A stretch of 64,000 nucleotides of DNA, taken from NCBI RefSeq assembly GCF_003030345.1, contig NZ_CP028158.1, positions 7,502,001-7,566,000 of the forward strand, given 5' to 3'. The DNA comes from Plantactinospora sp. BC1 (GTDB taxonomy: Bacteria > Actinomycetota > Actinomycetes > Mycobacteriales > Micromonosporaceae). The notes under the pieces were generated by a model that saw nothing but the letters and a program-made list of their open reading frames with translations, did not search any database and had not been told where the DNA came from. Shown here piece after piece: positions 46,474 to 55,048 of the stretch. The stretch's first letter is position 1. Every line of letters starts with the position of its first letter. The position numbers and the translations under genes are program-made.

Positions 46474-47479
46474 CGAGGTCGTGCTGGAGACCCGTGGGCT
46501 GGTCAAGCACTTCCCGATCACCCGGGGCATCGTCCTGCAGAAGAAGATCGGTGCGGTACGCGCGGTCGACGGCGTCGACCTGCACCTGCGCCGGGGCGAG
46601 ACCCTCGGCGTGGTGGGCGAGTCCGGCTGCGGCAAGTCGACGCTGGCCAAGCTGCTGGTCGGGCTGGAGAAGCCGACCGGTGGCGCGATCAACGTCCGGG
46701 GTCAGGACATGACCCGGCTGGGCGGCGGCGAGCTGCGCAAGGCCCGGCGCAACATCCAGATGGTGTTGCAGGACCCGTACACCTCGCTGAACCCGAGGAT
46801 GACGGTCGGCGACATCATCGGCGAGCCGTTCGACATCCACCCGGAGGTCGCCCCGGCCGCCGAGCGGAAGCAGCGGGTCCGGGAGTTGCTGGATCTGGTC
46901 GGGTTGAACCCGGAGCACATCAACCGCTATCCGCACCAGTTCTCGGGTGGGCAGCGGCAGCGGATCGGGATTGCCCGGGCGTTGGCGCTCAAGCCGGAGA
47001 TCATCGTCTGTGACGAGCCGGTGTCGGCGCTGGACGTGTCGATCCAGGCGCAGGTGATCAACCTGCTGGAGCGGTTGCAGGACGAGCTGGGGCTCTCGTA
47101 CATCTTCATCGCGCACGACCTGTCGGTGGTGCGGCACATCGCCGACCGGGTCGCGGTGATGTACCTGGGCAAGATCGTGGAGATCGGTACCGAGGACGAG
47201 ATCTACGAGCGGCCGACGCATCCGTACACCCAGGCGCTGCTCTCGGCGGTGCCGGTGCCGGACCCGACCCTGCGCGGCCAGCGGGACCAGATCGTCCTGG
47301 AGGGCGACGTGCCGTCGCCGGCCAACCCGCCCTCGGGCTGCCGGTTCCGCACCCGGTGCTGGAAGGCGCAGGAGATCTGCGCCACCGAGGAACCGCCGCT
47401 GGTGGAGCGGGAGCACTCGGCGCACCCGAGCGCATGCCACTTCGCCGAGGAGCGGGACGTGGTGCACGCGGTCGAGTAG
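46454..47479 (+). CDS. Peptide ABC transporter ATP-binding protein (OppF/DppF type)
   Basis: 341 residues. Walker [22 protein letters not shown], signature FSGGQRQR, Walker [14 protein letters not shown]-loop AHD, and C-terminal cysteines in [16 protein letters not shown]. Forms the ATPase heterodimer with the OppD-like protein. Bases 46907-47266 are almost identical to an inverted segment of the second oppF-like gene, including silent positions, which implies recent gene conversion. Confidence 0.95.
   Translation: MSQLSGNEVVLETRGLVKHFPITRGIVLQKKIGAVRAVDGVDLHLRRGETLGVVGESGCGKSTLAKLLVGLEKPTGGAINVRGQDMTRLGGGELRKARRNIQMVLQDPYTSLNPRMTVGDIIGEPFDIHPEVAPAAERKQRVRELLDLVGLNPEHINRYPHQFSGGQRQRIGIARALALKPEIIVCDEPVSALDVSIQAQVINLLERLQDELGLSYIFIAHDLSVVRHIADRVAVMYLGKIVEIGTEDEIYERPTHPYTQALLSAVPVPDPTLRGQRDQIVLEGDVPSPANPPSGCRFRTRCWKAQEICATEEPPLVEREHSAHPSACHFAEERDVVHAVE
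46907..47266 (+). repeat. Inverted near-identical segment, copy A (within oppF-like gene 1)
   Basis: About 360 bases matching the reverse complement of 61854-62213 with roughly ten differences, six of them clustered in one 18-base patch. The remainder of the two genes is clearly more diverged. Confidence 0.85.
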
Positions 47480-47492
47480 ACCCGTCAGACGC

Positions 47493-47520
47493 GGTGGTGG
47501 ACCTGACCCGGCCCACCACC
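47493..47520 (+). terminator. Possible terminator of the peptide transporter operon
   Basis: GGTGGTGG (47493-47500), 12-base loop, CCACCACC (47513-47520), 14 bases after the oppF-like stop. No U-run. Confidence 0.5.
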
Positions 47521-47659
47521 GATGCGAGAAGAACGCCTCCTCACTGCCCGGGGCGCGGGCCGCCATCCATGCGGCCGGCGTCCCGGGCTCGCGTTCGCAC
47601 CATGGCCGCCGACGGCCGCGACGCCGCGCCGGTCGCCGCGGACCCGTCCGGGGTACGGC

Positions 47660-47983
47660 TCAGAGCGGGCCCCGGCCGGCCCGGAGCAGCAGCAGGGCGA
47701 GCTGGGTACCGTCGGCGCCGAGCGCCTCCCGGAACCGGTCCAGGATCTCGCGCTCCCGGGAGAGGACGAGCCGGGTGCCGCCGGAGGCCATCCGGGTCCG
47801 GCCGACCTGCTGGGAGAGCGCCGCGCGCTCCTGCCAGAGGGCGATCAGCTCACCGTCGATCTCGTCGATCCGCTCCCGCAGCCCGAGGATGTGCTGCGCG
47901 GCCTCCGGCGCGGTCGTCCCGGTCTCGGGCTCGGCGCCGTTCGCCGGAAGCTCTGCCACCTCTGCCGCCACCTCTGTCGCCAT
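47660..47983 (-). CDS. Chorismate mutase (AroQ class, small actinobacterial type)
   Basis: 107 residues, all-helical. The core LRERIDEIDGELIALWQERAALSQQVGRTRMASGGTRLVLSREREILDRFREAL holds the catalytic Arg/Lys/Glu pattern of AroQ enzymes and is close to the M. tuberculosis MtCM type. It rearranges chorismate to prephenate, the branch to Phe and Tyr; such small enzymes need activation by DAHP synthase (family knowledge). ATG 47983 has an ideal AAGGAGG site. A 160-base leader upstream has all the parts of a Tyr/Phe attenuator. Confidence 0.9.
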   Translation of the reverse strand: MATEVAAEVAELPANGAEPETGTTAPEAAQHILGLRERIDEIDGELIALWQERAALSQQVGRTRMASGGTRLVLSREREILDRFREALGADGTQLALLLLRAGRGPL

Positions 47984-48028
47984 GGGGTCCTCCTTGCCAG
48001 CTAGGCCCCCGGTGCCTGGATCCCGACG

Positions 48029-48065
48029 CGAAAAGCCCCGGGCTCCAGGAGCCCGGGGCTTTTCG
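48029..48065 (-). terminator. Attenuator terminator in the chorismate mutase leader
   Basis: On the minus strand a 16-bp GC-rich stem (48050-48065 with 48029-48044) around a five-base apex, ending in GGGGCTTTTCG, a short U-run. The apex half can alternatively pair with 48098-48111 over 14 contiguous positions (two G-U wobbles), so terminator and antiterminator exclude each other. It ends 46 bases before the chorismate mutase start codon. Confidence 0.88.
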
Positions 48066-48075
48066 TAGGTCATGT

Positions 48076-48144
48076 TCAGGCGCGACCCACGGCTGCCGGA
48101 CTCCCGGAGCCGTAGTAAAAGTAAGCCTGCGCCCGACGGATCAC
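48076..48144 (-). CDS. Tyr/Phe leader peptide of the chorismate mutase attenuator
   Basis: 22-codon frame from GTG 48144 to TGA 48076. The peptide contains the run AYFYYG: codons Tyr 48121-48123, Phe 48118-48120, Tyr 48115-48117, Tyr 48112-48114. These abut a protector hairpin (48089-48113). With charged tRNA plentiful, the ribosome moves on, the hairpin sequesters the antiterminator and the terminator forms. A ribosome stalled at these codons would melt the hairpin and allow antitermination. No ribosome site; the predicted transcript starts at the GTG (leaderless). Confidence 0.82.
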   Translation of the reverse strand: MIRRAQAYFYYGSGSPAAVGRA

Positions 48145-48151
48145 GGGTTTG

Positions 48152-48180
48152 AGTATGCCCAGCCAGCGGTGTCTTGGCAA
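48152..48180 (-). promoter_or_regulatory. Promoter of the chorismate mutase leader
   Basis: Minus strand TTGCCA (48175-48180), 17-base spacer, CATACT (48152-48157). The expected start is seven bases on, at or next to the leader-peptide GTG (48144). Confidence 0.75.
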
Positions 48181-48307
48181 GCACATCGGCGATGCCCGCG
48201 GACCGCCGCCGGAGCGCCCGGCGGGAGCGGTACCCGGGGCGGCGGAGCCGGGTACGGGCCCGGCGCAGGCGTACGTTGTCTGCCCGGCGGCATAGACTCG
48301 CGGGGCG

Positions 48308-50713
48308 ATGCATGCTCTCTTCGAACCTCCGCCGCCCTCCGTCCCTCCGGCCCCGGACGCGCCCCGGCACCGGCCGTCCGGCCCCGACCCGCAGGCCCTG
48401 CTGGCCGGGCTGAACGGGCCACAGCGGGACGCGGTGACCCACTCCGGGGCGCCGCTGCTGATCGTGGCCGGCGCCGGCTCGGGCAAGACCCGGGTGCTGA
48501 CCCACCGGATCGCCTACCTGCTCGCTGCCCGGGACGTGCATCCGGGGCAGATCATCGCGATCACCTTCACCAACAAGGCGGCCGGGGAGATGAAGGACCG
48601 GGTCGCCGCGCTGGTCGGGCCGAGAGCCCGGTTGATGTGGGTGTCGACGTTCCACTCCGCCTGCGTACGCATCCTGCGGGCCGAGCACGAGCACGCCGGG
48701 CTGAAGTCGACGTTCTCGATCTACGACGCCGACGACTCGCGCCGGCTGATGCAGATGGTCACCCGGGAGCTGGACCTCGATCCGAAGCGCTACCCGGCCC
48801 GGGGGTTGACCACCCAGGTCTCCAACCTGAAGAACGAGCTGGTCGACCCGGAGACGTTCGCCGCCCGGGCGAAGGGGCCGAACGAGCGGGCGCTGGCCGA
48901 GGCGTACACCCTCTACCAGCGGCGGCTGACCGAGGCGCACGCACTCGACTTCGACGATCTGATCATGACGACGGTGCACCTGCTCCAGTCGCACCCGCAC
49001 GTCGCCGAGAGCTACCGTCGCCGGTTCCGGCACGTACTCGTCGACGAATACCAGGACACCAACCACGCGCAGTACACCCTGGTCAAGGAGCTGGTCGGCG
49101 GTACGCCCGGGGTCGAGCCGGCCGAGCTCTGCGTGGTCGGCGACGCCGACCAGTCGATCTACGCGTTCCGGGGCGCGACGATCCGGAACATTCTGGAGTT
49201 CGAACGGGACTTCACCGACGCCCGGACGATCCTGCTGGAGCAGAACTACCGCTCCACCCAGACGATCCTGAACGCCGCCAACGCGGTGATCGAGCGGAAC
49301 AGCTCGCGCAAGCCGAAGCGGCTCTGGAGCGAGGAGGGCGCGGGGGAGCAGATCGTCGGCTACGTCGCCGACACCGAGCATGCCGAGGCGGACTGGGTGG
49401 GCCGGGAGATCGACCGGCTCTGCGACTCCGACGCGGCCCGCCCGGGCGACGTGGCGGTCTTCTACCGCACCAACGCGCAGTCCCGGGTCTTCGAAGAGGT
49501 CTTCATCCGGGTCGGGTTGCCCTACAAGGTGGTCGGCGGGGTCCGGTTCTACGAGCGCAAGGAGGTCCGGGACGCCCTGGCCTACCTCCGCGCCGTGGTC
49601 AACGACGACGACACGGTGAGCATCCGGCGGGTCCTGAACACCCCCCGCCGGGGCATCGGCGACCGGGCCGAGGCCTGCGTGGAGGCGCTGGCCACCCGGG
49701 ACCGGATCTCGTTCGGCGCCGCGCTGCGCCGGGCCGCCGAGGCGCCCGGCATCTCCACCCGGGCGGCCAACTCGATCGCCGAGTTCGTCAGCCTGCTCGA
49801 CGGGTTGCGGGAGCTGGCCGAGACCGCCCTGCCGGAGGAGGTGCTGGAGGCGGCCCTCACCCGCTCCGGCTACCTCGGCGAGCTGGAGGAGAGCATCGAC
49901 CCGCAGGACGCCGGCCGGGTGGAGAACCTCCAGGAGCTGGTCAGCGTCGCCCGGGAGTACACCGAACGGGTGGAGGCGCTGGCCGAGGAGGGCGGTCCGG
50001 GTGCCACCCTGGCCGGCTTCCTGGAGCAGGTGGCGCTGGTCGCCGACGCCGACCAGGTGCCGTCGGACGACCCCGACCACCAGGGCGTGGTCACCCTGAT
50101 GACCCTGCACACCGCCAAGGGGCTGGAGTTCCCGGTGGTCTTCCTGACCGGCCTGGAGGACGGCGTCTTCCCGCACCTGCGGGCGCTCGGCGACAACCGG
50201 GAGCTGGAGGAGGAGCGCCGGCTGGCGTACGTCGGGATCACCCGGGCCCGCAAGCGGCTCTACCTCTCCCGGGCGGTGACCCGGTCGGCCTGGGGGCAGC
50301 CGTCCTACAACCCGCCGTCCCGGTTCGTCGACGAGCTGCCGGGCGACCTGGTCCGCTGGGAACGCACCGGGGCCGCCTACACCTCGTGGTCGGGGACCGG
50401 CGGCGGGGTGGGTGGCCGGTCCGGCTCCGAGGACCGCTCCGGCGCCTACCGGGGCGGCGGCTTCTCCGGGGGTACGCCGAAGGCCGCCCAGCTAGCCTCG
50501 CGGCTCGGCATCGACGGCAGTCGGCTCAGTACGGCGAGCGAGTTGAAGCAGCCGCCCAAGGTCGCCGCCGGGGATCGGGTCAACCACCAGCGCTACGGTC
50601 TCGGCCGGGTGCTGGCGGTCGAGGGGCACGGTTCGGGTGCCCGGGCGCAGATCGACTTCGGTGACCAGACGCTCTGGCTGGTGCTCCGGCACGCCCCGAT
50701 CGACAAGCTCTGA
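48308..50713 (+). CDS. pcrA: UvrD/PcrA-type ATP-dependent DNA helicase
   Basis: 801 residues, superfamily 1A. Motif I AGAGSGKT near residues 54-61, motif Ia FTNKAAGEM, motif II VDEYQDTN, motif III GDADQSIYAFRGA, motif IV LEQNYRST, motif V TLHTAKGLEF and motif VI YVGITRARKRL. The C-terminal tail ends in a Tudor-like PcrA domain (VAAGDRVNHQRYGLGRVLAVEGHGSGARAQIDFG). It unwinds DNA in repair and replication-conflict resolution. ATG 48308 has no strong ribosome site; TAGACT (48293-48298) ends nine bases before it. Confidence 0.96.
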   Translation: MHALFEPPPPSVPPAPDAPRHRPSGPDPQALLAGLNGPQRDAVTHSGAPLLIVAGAGSGKTRVLTHRIAYLLAARDVHPGQIIAITFTNKAAGEMKDRVAALVGPRARLMWVSTFHSACVRILRAEHEHAGLKSTFSIYDADDSRRLMQMVTRELDLDPKRYPARGLTTQVSNLKNELVDPETFAARAKGPNERALAEAYTLYQRRLTEAHALDFDDLIMTTVHLLQSHPHVAESYRRRFRHVLVDEYQDTNHAQYTLVKELVGGTPGVEPAELCVVGDADQSIYAFRGATIRNILEFERDFTDARTILLEQNYRSTQTILNAANAVIERNSSRKPKRLWSEEGAGEQIVGYVADTEHAEADWVGREIDRLCDSDAARPGDVAVFYRTNAQSRVFEEVFIRVGLPYKVVGGVRFYERKEVRDALAYLRAVVNDDDTVSIRRVLNTPRRGIGDRAEACVEALATRDRISFGAALRRAAEAPGISTRAANSIAEFVSLLDGLRELAETALPEEVLEAALTRSGYLGELEESIDPQDAGRVENLQELVSVAREYTERVEALAEEGGPGATLAGFLEQVALVADADQVPSDDPDHQGVVTLMTLHTAKGLEFPVVFLTGLEDGVFPHLRALGDNRELEEERRLAYVGITRARKRLYLSRAVTRSAWGQPSYNPPSRFVDELPGDLVRWERTGAAYTSWSGTGGGVGGRSGSEDRSGAYRGGGFSGGTPKAAQLASRLGIDGSRLSTASELKQPPKVAAGDRVNHQRYGLGRVLAVEGHGSGARAQIDFGDQTLWLVLRHAPIDKL

Positions 50714-50758
50714 CCTTCCGCCGGGCGGCCCGAGTTCCCGCTCGACCGCCGACCGGGC

Positions 50759-51583
50759 TCAGCAGCCCAGGTCGACCCCACGGGCCCGCATCCACGGCGC
50801 CGGGTCGACCTGGTTCCAGAGCCCGTTGTGCACCTCGAAGTGCAGGTGCGGCCCGGTGGCGTCGCCGGTGGCACCCTCGTACCCGATCACCTGGCCGGGC
50901 TTGACCCGGTCGCCGACGCTCACCACGGTCCGGCTCTGGTGGGCGTAGTGGGTGAGCCAGCCGTTGCCGTGGTCGACGACCACCGAGATGCCGTACCCGG
51001 CGAAGGCCCAGCCGGCGTCGACCACCGTGCCGGCTCCGGCGGCCCGGATCGGGGTGTCGGCCGGCATCGCCAGGTCGATGCCGGCGTGCATCGTCCCCCA
51101 GCGCATCCCGTAGCAGGAGGTGACGCCGGCGCCCGGCATCGGGTCGACCCAGGCGGCCGCCTTCCGGGCGGTCGGGCTGGCCGCCTTCGCGGAGGCGCTG
51201 CTCCGGCTCGGCTTGGGGGTCGGCGGCCGGGTGGTCGCGGTGGTGGCCGGGGTCGGCGTCGCGGTCGCGCTCGGGGTCGGGGAGGTCGTCGGGGCGGTGT
51301 CCTCCCGTGCGGACCGGTCGGCGCGCTGCGCGGCGTCGGCCCGGGCCGACTCCTGCTCGGCCACCGACATCCGGTCGGTCGGCCGGTCGTCGCCGAGGGC
51401 CACCGCGGTCACCGCGCCGGCCACGCCGAGGCCGAGCAGTGCGACCAGTCCGGGTACGAGGTACCGGCGCCGGCCGCCGACCCGGTGCCGGGCGACGCCG
51501 GATCCTCCGGTACGCCGGGGCGCGGTGGGCTCGGCGGCCCGGTCATCGGTCGGCTCGGGCTGGGTCGGATCGGTCTCCGGCAC
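50759..51583 (-). CDS. M23 family metallopeptidase, membrane-anchored
   Basis: 274 residues from GTG 51583 (AAGGGA seven bases upstream). A basic cytoplasmic N-terminus, one membrane anchor (about residues 41-63), a long Thr/Pro/Ala linker, then the LytM/M23 domain with zinc ligands in HAGIDLA and HLHFEV. Predicted DD- or gly-gly-type peptidoglycan endopeptidase outside the membrane. One Cys precedes the domain (TSCYGMRW) and one is C-terminal, a possible disulfide. Convergent with pcrA, 45 bases apart. Confidence 0.92.
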   Translation of the reverse strand: MPETDPTQPEPTDDRAAEPTAPRRTGGSGVARHRVGGRRRYLVPGLVALLGLGVAGAVTAVALGDDRPTDRMSVAEQESARADAAQRADRSAREDTAPTTSPTPSATATPTPATTATTRPPTPKPSRSSASAKAASPTARKAAAWVDPMPGAGVTSCYGMRWGTMHAGIDLAMPADTPIRAAGAGTVVDAGWAFAGYGISVVVDHGNGWLTHYAHQSRTVVSVGDRVKPGQVIGYEGATGDATGPHLHFEVHNGLWNQVDPAPWMRARGVDLGC

Positions 51584-51805
51584 GACGGGTCCCTTCTGGT
51601 AGCGGAGTGGACCCGGAAATGGTGGTCGGCGCCGTGCTGCCCGCTCCGCCCCGGGTCGTCGAGCACGGCCGGGGGCCGGACGGCAGCGCCGGGGTTATGC
51701 CGTGAATCGACCCGGTTGACCCGTCTGACGGATGGTTCGGCTGTGCTGTCCGTCACATCGACCGGTGTGGCGCAGGAAACTTCGTCGGACCCTGGACGAA
51801 AGAAA

Positions 51806-51833
51806 ACCGCCCAACCGGTCTCGGTCGGGCGGT
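51806..51833 (-). terminator. Intrinsic terminator after the second M23 gene
   Basis: ACCGCCC (51806-51812) pairs with GGGCGGT (51827-51833) plus an inner ACCG/CGGT stem. On the minus strand the stem runs into TTTTCTTTC, a good U-run, 20 bases after the stop at 51853. Confidence 0.9.
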
Positions 51834-51852
51834 AATGCGGCGTGACGGCGCG

Positions 51853-52578
51853 TCAGGAGGCGGCTACGCCAGCGTACGGATCGTCGACTTGTAGCTGAAT
51901 GTCCACGTCCCGGTCCCGCAGGTAGGGGATGGGGTCGGTCGGCTTGCCTTTGACATGCAGCTCGAGATGCAGGTGTGAGCCGTAGGAGTGGCCGGTGTTG
52001 CCGACCAGGCCGAGCTGGTCGCCGGCCTTGACCTCCTGCCCCTCGGTGACCAGCAGCTTCGAGGAGTGCCCGTAGATCGACTCGGTGCCGTCGGCGTGCT
52101 CGACGATTACGCAGTAGCCGTACCCGCCGAACCAGCCGGCCTTGGTCACCGTGCCCGCGTGCACCGCGTGGTAGGGGGTCCCCTCGGGGGCGGCCAGGTC
52201 GATGCCGGCGTGCAGCTTGTTCCACTTCATGCCGTACGGCGAGGTGAAGCTGTACTTGTCGAGCGGGAGCCGCCAGACGTCCGGTGCGGCGGCGAGGGTG
52301 GAGGCGAGTCCGTCGTCGCCCCGGTCGTCCCGGGACGGCCGCTCGGCGTCGGCGGCCCGCGCGCTCAGGTCCTCGCTGGTGGCCGCGGCCTTCTCCAGGT
52401 CCGCCAGTGCGGACGGGCTGACCGCCTTGGCGTCGGGGAGAGCCCCCGCGCCGAGCGCGACGACGCCGGCTCCGACGAAAGCCGTGGTGACGACGGCGGC
52501 GTAGCGGCTGCGCGGGGGTGTGGGGACGCGGCGTCGCCCTCGATAGCGATCGGGCTCAGACGACAGGCGCTGGCGCAC
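51853..52578 (-). CDS. M23 family metallopeptidase, secreted or anchored
   Basis: 241 residues from GTG 52578, chosen for GGAGGG five bases upstream. A basic N-terminus, one hydrophobic segment (about residues 27-50, ending GAGALPDAKA, possibly a signal peptide), an Asp/Arg/Ala linker, and the M23 domain with HAGIDLA and HLHLELHV zinc motifs. Paralogue of the preceding gene with a separate terminator and its own upstream region rich in GTAAC motifs. Predicted cell-wall hydrolase. Confidence 0.92.
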   Translation of the reverse strand: MRQRLSSEPDRYRGRRRVPTPPRSRYAAVVTTAFVGAGVVALGAGALPDAKAVSPSALADLEKAAATSEDLSARAADAERPSRDDRGDDGLASTLAAAPDVWRLPLDKYSFTSPYGMKWNKLHAGIDLAAPEGTPYHAVHAGTVTKAGWFGGYGYCVIVEHADGTESIYGHSSKLLVTEGQEVKAGDQLGLVGNTGHSYGSHLHLELHVKGKPTDPIPYLRDRDVDIQLQVDDPYAGVAAS

Positions 52579-52683
52579 GCACACCCTCCGTTGTCGGGTC
52601 AGTGTTGCGACCGTGACCGATGTTCGACGATCGAAGTGAACTCCGGTTGACCGCGTTGTCGCCGGGTCGTAGACCTGATGACA

Positions 52684-52994
52684 ACCGTGGGCCACGGTAA
52701 CCAACCCCTAGGCGCGCCACAAGTCGCAGCGCCAGATTGCCGGTTCGCTGTGCGGTTGTGCGTCATGGAATGCCATATCTCGTAACCTTTTGCGACCGGC
52801 CTCGTTAGTAACTCTCGGTTACTTCTGATGCAGCGGTGTGTCATCGATCCGACCCGCGGGAGAGCCCGCTCGGTGGCCTCCCTAGGGGTGTCGCCGGACG
52901 GGTGCCGGGTACCCCGACCCCGCCGCTTCCGGCCTCGTCGCGCCGGGGGAGTTCCCGGGCGGCCGGCAACCGGGTTACCGTTCGTTAAGGTAAC
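52684..52994. promoter_or_regulatory. Divergent region between M23 and icmB with GTAAC motifs
   Basis: The 448-base gap 52579-53026 holds no gene. GTAAC/GTTAC occur at 52697, 52782, 52808, 52818, 52974 and 52990. Two dyads are present: ACCGTGG-G-CCACGGT (52684-52698) and AGTAAC-TCTCG-GTTACT (52807-52823). Clustered GTAAC-type sites before a cell-wall hydrolase suggest an MtrA-like regulator, but the consensus is recalled, not tested. Confidence 0.4.
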
Positions 52995-53026
52995 TCTGAC
53001 CGGTGTCCTGGAGAGGTGTTGCGCTG

Positions 53027-53434
53027 ATGAGTTCTCGGATCCGGGTGGTCGTCGCCAAGCCCGGCCTGGACGGGCACGACCGGGGTGCGAAGGTGGTCGC
53101 CCGGGCCCTGCGGGATGCCGGCATGGAGGTCATCTACACCGGTCTGCACCAGACGCCCGAGCAGATCGTCGAGACGGCGATCCAGGAGGACGCCGACGCG
53201 GTCGGCCTGTCGGTGCTCTCCGGTGCGCACATGACGCTGTTCCGCCGGGTGCTGGAACTGCTCGCCGAGCGGGACGTGACGGACCTCGTCGTCTTCGGCG
53301 GCGGGATCATCCCGGACACGGACATCCCGGAGCTGGAGCGGCTCGGCGTCGCGAAGATCTTCACCCCGGGCGCCACCACCGGCTCGATCGTGGAGTGGGT
53401 CCGCGACAACGTCGGCCAGCCGGTGATCGGCTGA
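53027..53434 (+). CDS. icmB: Isobutyryl-CoA mutase small subunit, B12-binding (IcmB)
   Basis: 135 residues from ATG 53027 (GAGAGG ten bases upstream; GTG 53003 in frame). Stand-alone cobalamin-binding fold with the DxHxxG signature ([38 protein letters not shown]) and [34 protein letters not shown], nearly identical to streptomycete IcmB as I recall it. It needs a separate large subunit (IcmA), not in this window, to interconvert isobutyryl- and butyryl-CoA. Methylmalonyl-type mutases usually fuse this domain to a long chain. Confidence 0.92.
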   Translation: MSSRIRVVVAKPGLDGHDRGAKVVARALRDAGMEVIYTGLHQTPEQIVETAIQEDADAVGLSVLSGAHMTLFRRVLELLAERDVTDLVVFGGGIIPDTDIPELERLGVAKIFTPGATTGSIVEWVRDNVGQPVIG

Positions 53435-53495
53435 CCCTGCCACCCCGCCGGCGCGCCGAGTGGTACGGGCCGGGGCGCCGGGTCCGGAGATGGGG

Positions 53496-53532
53496 GAGAG
53501 GCCGGACGCACCCCTCACACGTCCGGCCTCTC
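53496..53532 (+). terminator. Terminator after icmB
   Basis: GAGAGGCCGGACG (53496-53508), 11-base loop, CGTCCGGCCTCTC (53520-53532): 13 perfect pairs, 62 bases after the icmB stop. No long U-run. Confidence 0.8.
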
Positions 53533-53709
53533 TATGCGCGATGCCCCGCCGCCACCCCTCGACCGACAGGGCATCGGCCGTCTCCGTCATCGCGCTCCCC
53601 CAGCGCTCCGACATCAGACTCAACGACGTCCCTTACGCCGGGTTACGCCGCCCGGGAAATCTTTTCCCCGCCGCCCCAGGTCGGCGGCCACACCGACCCG
53701 CCGGCCTGC

Positions 53710-53725
53710 TGTGCGTTACCGCACA
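53710..53725 (+). promoter_or_regulatory. Crp/GlxR-like palindrome upstream of sucC
   Basis: TGTGCGTTACCGCACA: five-base arms TGTGC/GCACA around a TA-centred core, matching the GlxR/Crp consensus TGTGANNTANNTCACA except for one symmetric substitution in each arm. It lies 144 bases before sucC in a 434-base gap (53435-53868) with no gene. A possible -10 box TAGGCT is at 53764-53769. Confidence 0.5.
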
Positions 53726-53868
53726 CCGAGCACCCACGTGGATGCCGGGCGTGCTCACCTCGCTAGGCTGCGGCCGACGGCCTGTTCGTGCCTACAGCAG
53801 GCCCAACTCATTCACACGCTGGCGGCGGTGCGACGGCGCGCCGCGGAGACGGGACGGGACGCGCAATC

Positions 53869-55047
53869 GTGGACCTGTACGAATACCAGGGGCGTGAGCT
53901 GTTCGAGCGGCACGGGTTGCCCGTGCTGGCCGGCGGTGTCGCGACGACCCCCCAGGAGGCCCGCGCGATCGCCGAGCGCCTCGGCGGCCGGGTGGTCGTC
54001 AAGGCTCAGGTGAAGGTCGGCGGCCGGGGCAAGGCGGGCGGCGTCAAGCTGGCCGAGGGGCCGGACGAGGCGGTGGCCCGGTCCACCGACATCCTCGGCA
54101 TGGACATCAAGGGCCACACGGTCAACAAGGTCATGCTGACCGTGACCGCGGACATCGCCGAGGAGTACTACTTCTCCTACCTGCTCGACCGCGCCAACCG
54201 CACCTTCCTCTGCATCGCCAGCGTGGCCGGCGGGATGGACATCGAGCAGGTGGCCGCCGAGACGCCGGAGCGGGTCGCCAAGGTGACGATCGACGCCAAC
54301 GCCGGGGTCGACGAGGCCAAGGCGCGGGAGATCGTCGAGGCCGCCGGCTTCCCGGCCGAGCTGACCGACCAGATCGTGCCGATCGCGGTACGCCTGTGGC
54401 AGGCGTTCGTGGCCGAGGACGCCACCCTGGTCGAGGTGAACCCGCTGGCCCGGACGGCCGACGGAAAGGTGCTCTGCCTCGACGCGAAGGTCTCGCTCGA
54501 CGAGAACGCCGGCTTCCGGCACCCCGACCACGAGGCGCTGGTCGACCAGGCCGCGGTGGACCCGCTGGAGCAGCGGGCCAAGGAGAAGGACCTCAACTAC
54601 GTCAAGCTGGACGGCGAGGTCGGCATCATCGGCAACGGCGCCGGCCTGGTGATGTCCACCCTCGACGTGGTGGCGTACGCGGGCGAGTCGCACGGCGGCG
54701 TCAAGCCGGCGAACTTCCTCGACATCGGCGGCGGCGCCAGCGCCGCGGTGATGGCGAACGGCCTGGAGATCGTCCTCTCCGACCCGTCGGTACGCAGCGT
54801 CTTCGTCAACGTCTTCGGCGGGATCACCGCCTGCGACGAGGTCGCCAACGGCATCATCCAGGCGCTGGCCCTGCTCGCCGAGCGCGGCGAGACGGTCGAC
54901 AAGCCCCTCGTGGTACGCCTCGACGGCAACAACGCGGAGGCCGGGCGGGCCATCCTCGACGGCGCCGCGAACCCGCTGGTGCAGCGGGTGGACACTATGG
55001 ACGGCGCGGCCCAGCGGGCCGCCGAGCTCGCGGCTGCGGGGGTGTGA
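53869..55047 (+). CDS. sucC: Succinyl-CoA synthetase (ADP-forming) beta subunit
   Basis: 392 residues from GTG 53869 ([19 protein letters not shown] is the usual N-terminus; longer starts add non-conserved sequence). ATP-grasp domain with [21 protein letters not shown] and VEVNPLA, then the CoA-ligase domain with the GGGA helix ([21 protein letters not shown]) and [16 protein letters not shown]. With SucD it interconverts succinyl-CoA and succinate in the TCA cycle, making ATP. One base before sucD. Confidence 0.97.
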   Translation: MDLYEYQGRELFERHGLPVLAGGVATTPQEARAIAERLGGRVVVKAQVKVGGRGKAGGVKLAEGPDEAVARSTDILGMDIKGHTVNKVMLTVTADIAEEYYFSYLLDRANRTFLCIASVAGGMDIEQVAAETPERVAKVTIDANAGVDEAKAREIVEAAGFPAELTDQIVPIAVRLWQAFVAEDATLVEVNPLARTADGKVLCLDAKVSLDENAGFRHPDHEALVDQAAVDPLEQRAKEKDLNYVKLDGEVGIIGNGAGLVMSTLDVVAYAGESHGGVKPANFLDIGGGASAAVMANGLEIVLSDPSVRSVFVNVFGGITACDEVANGIIQALALLAERGETVDKPLVVRLDGNNAEAGRAILDGAANPLVQRVDTMDGAAQRAAELAAAGV

Positions 55048-55048
55048 G

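Noticed and set aside
48029-48065. Terminator at 48029-48065 as the end of a plus-strand transcript
   Set aside because: The hairpin is symmetric, but the nearest plus-strand gene ends at 47479. Its fit to the leader peptide and antiterminator on the minus strand explains it better.
47660-50176. Large minus-strand frame opposite pcrA that ends in the chorismate mutase sequence
   Set aside because: Only the last 108 codons (from ATG 47983, with a strong ribosome site) are real; the rest is pcrA antisense and would read through the attenuator.
52579-53026. c-di-AMP (ydaO) riboswitch before the M23 hydrolase
   Set aside because: Such switches often precede actinobacterial wall hydrolases, but I could not find the conserved core segments on the minus strand here.
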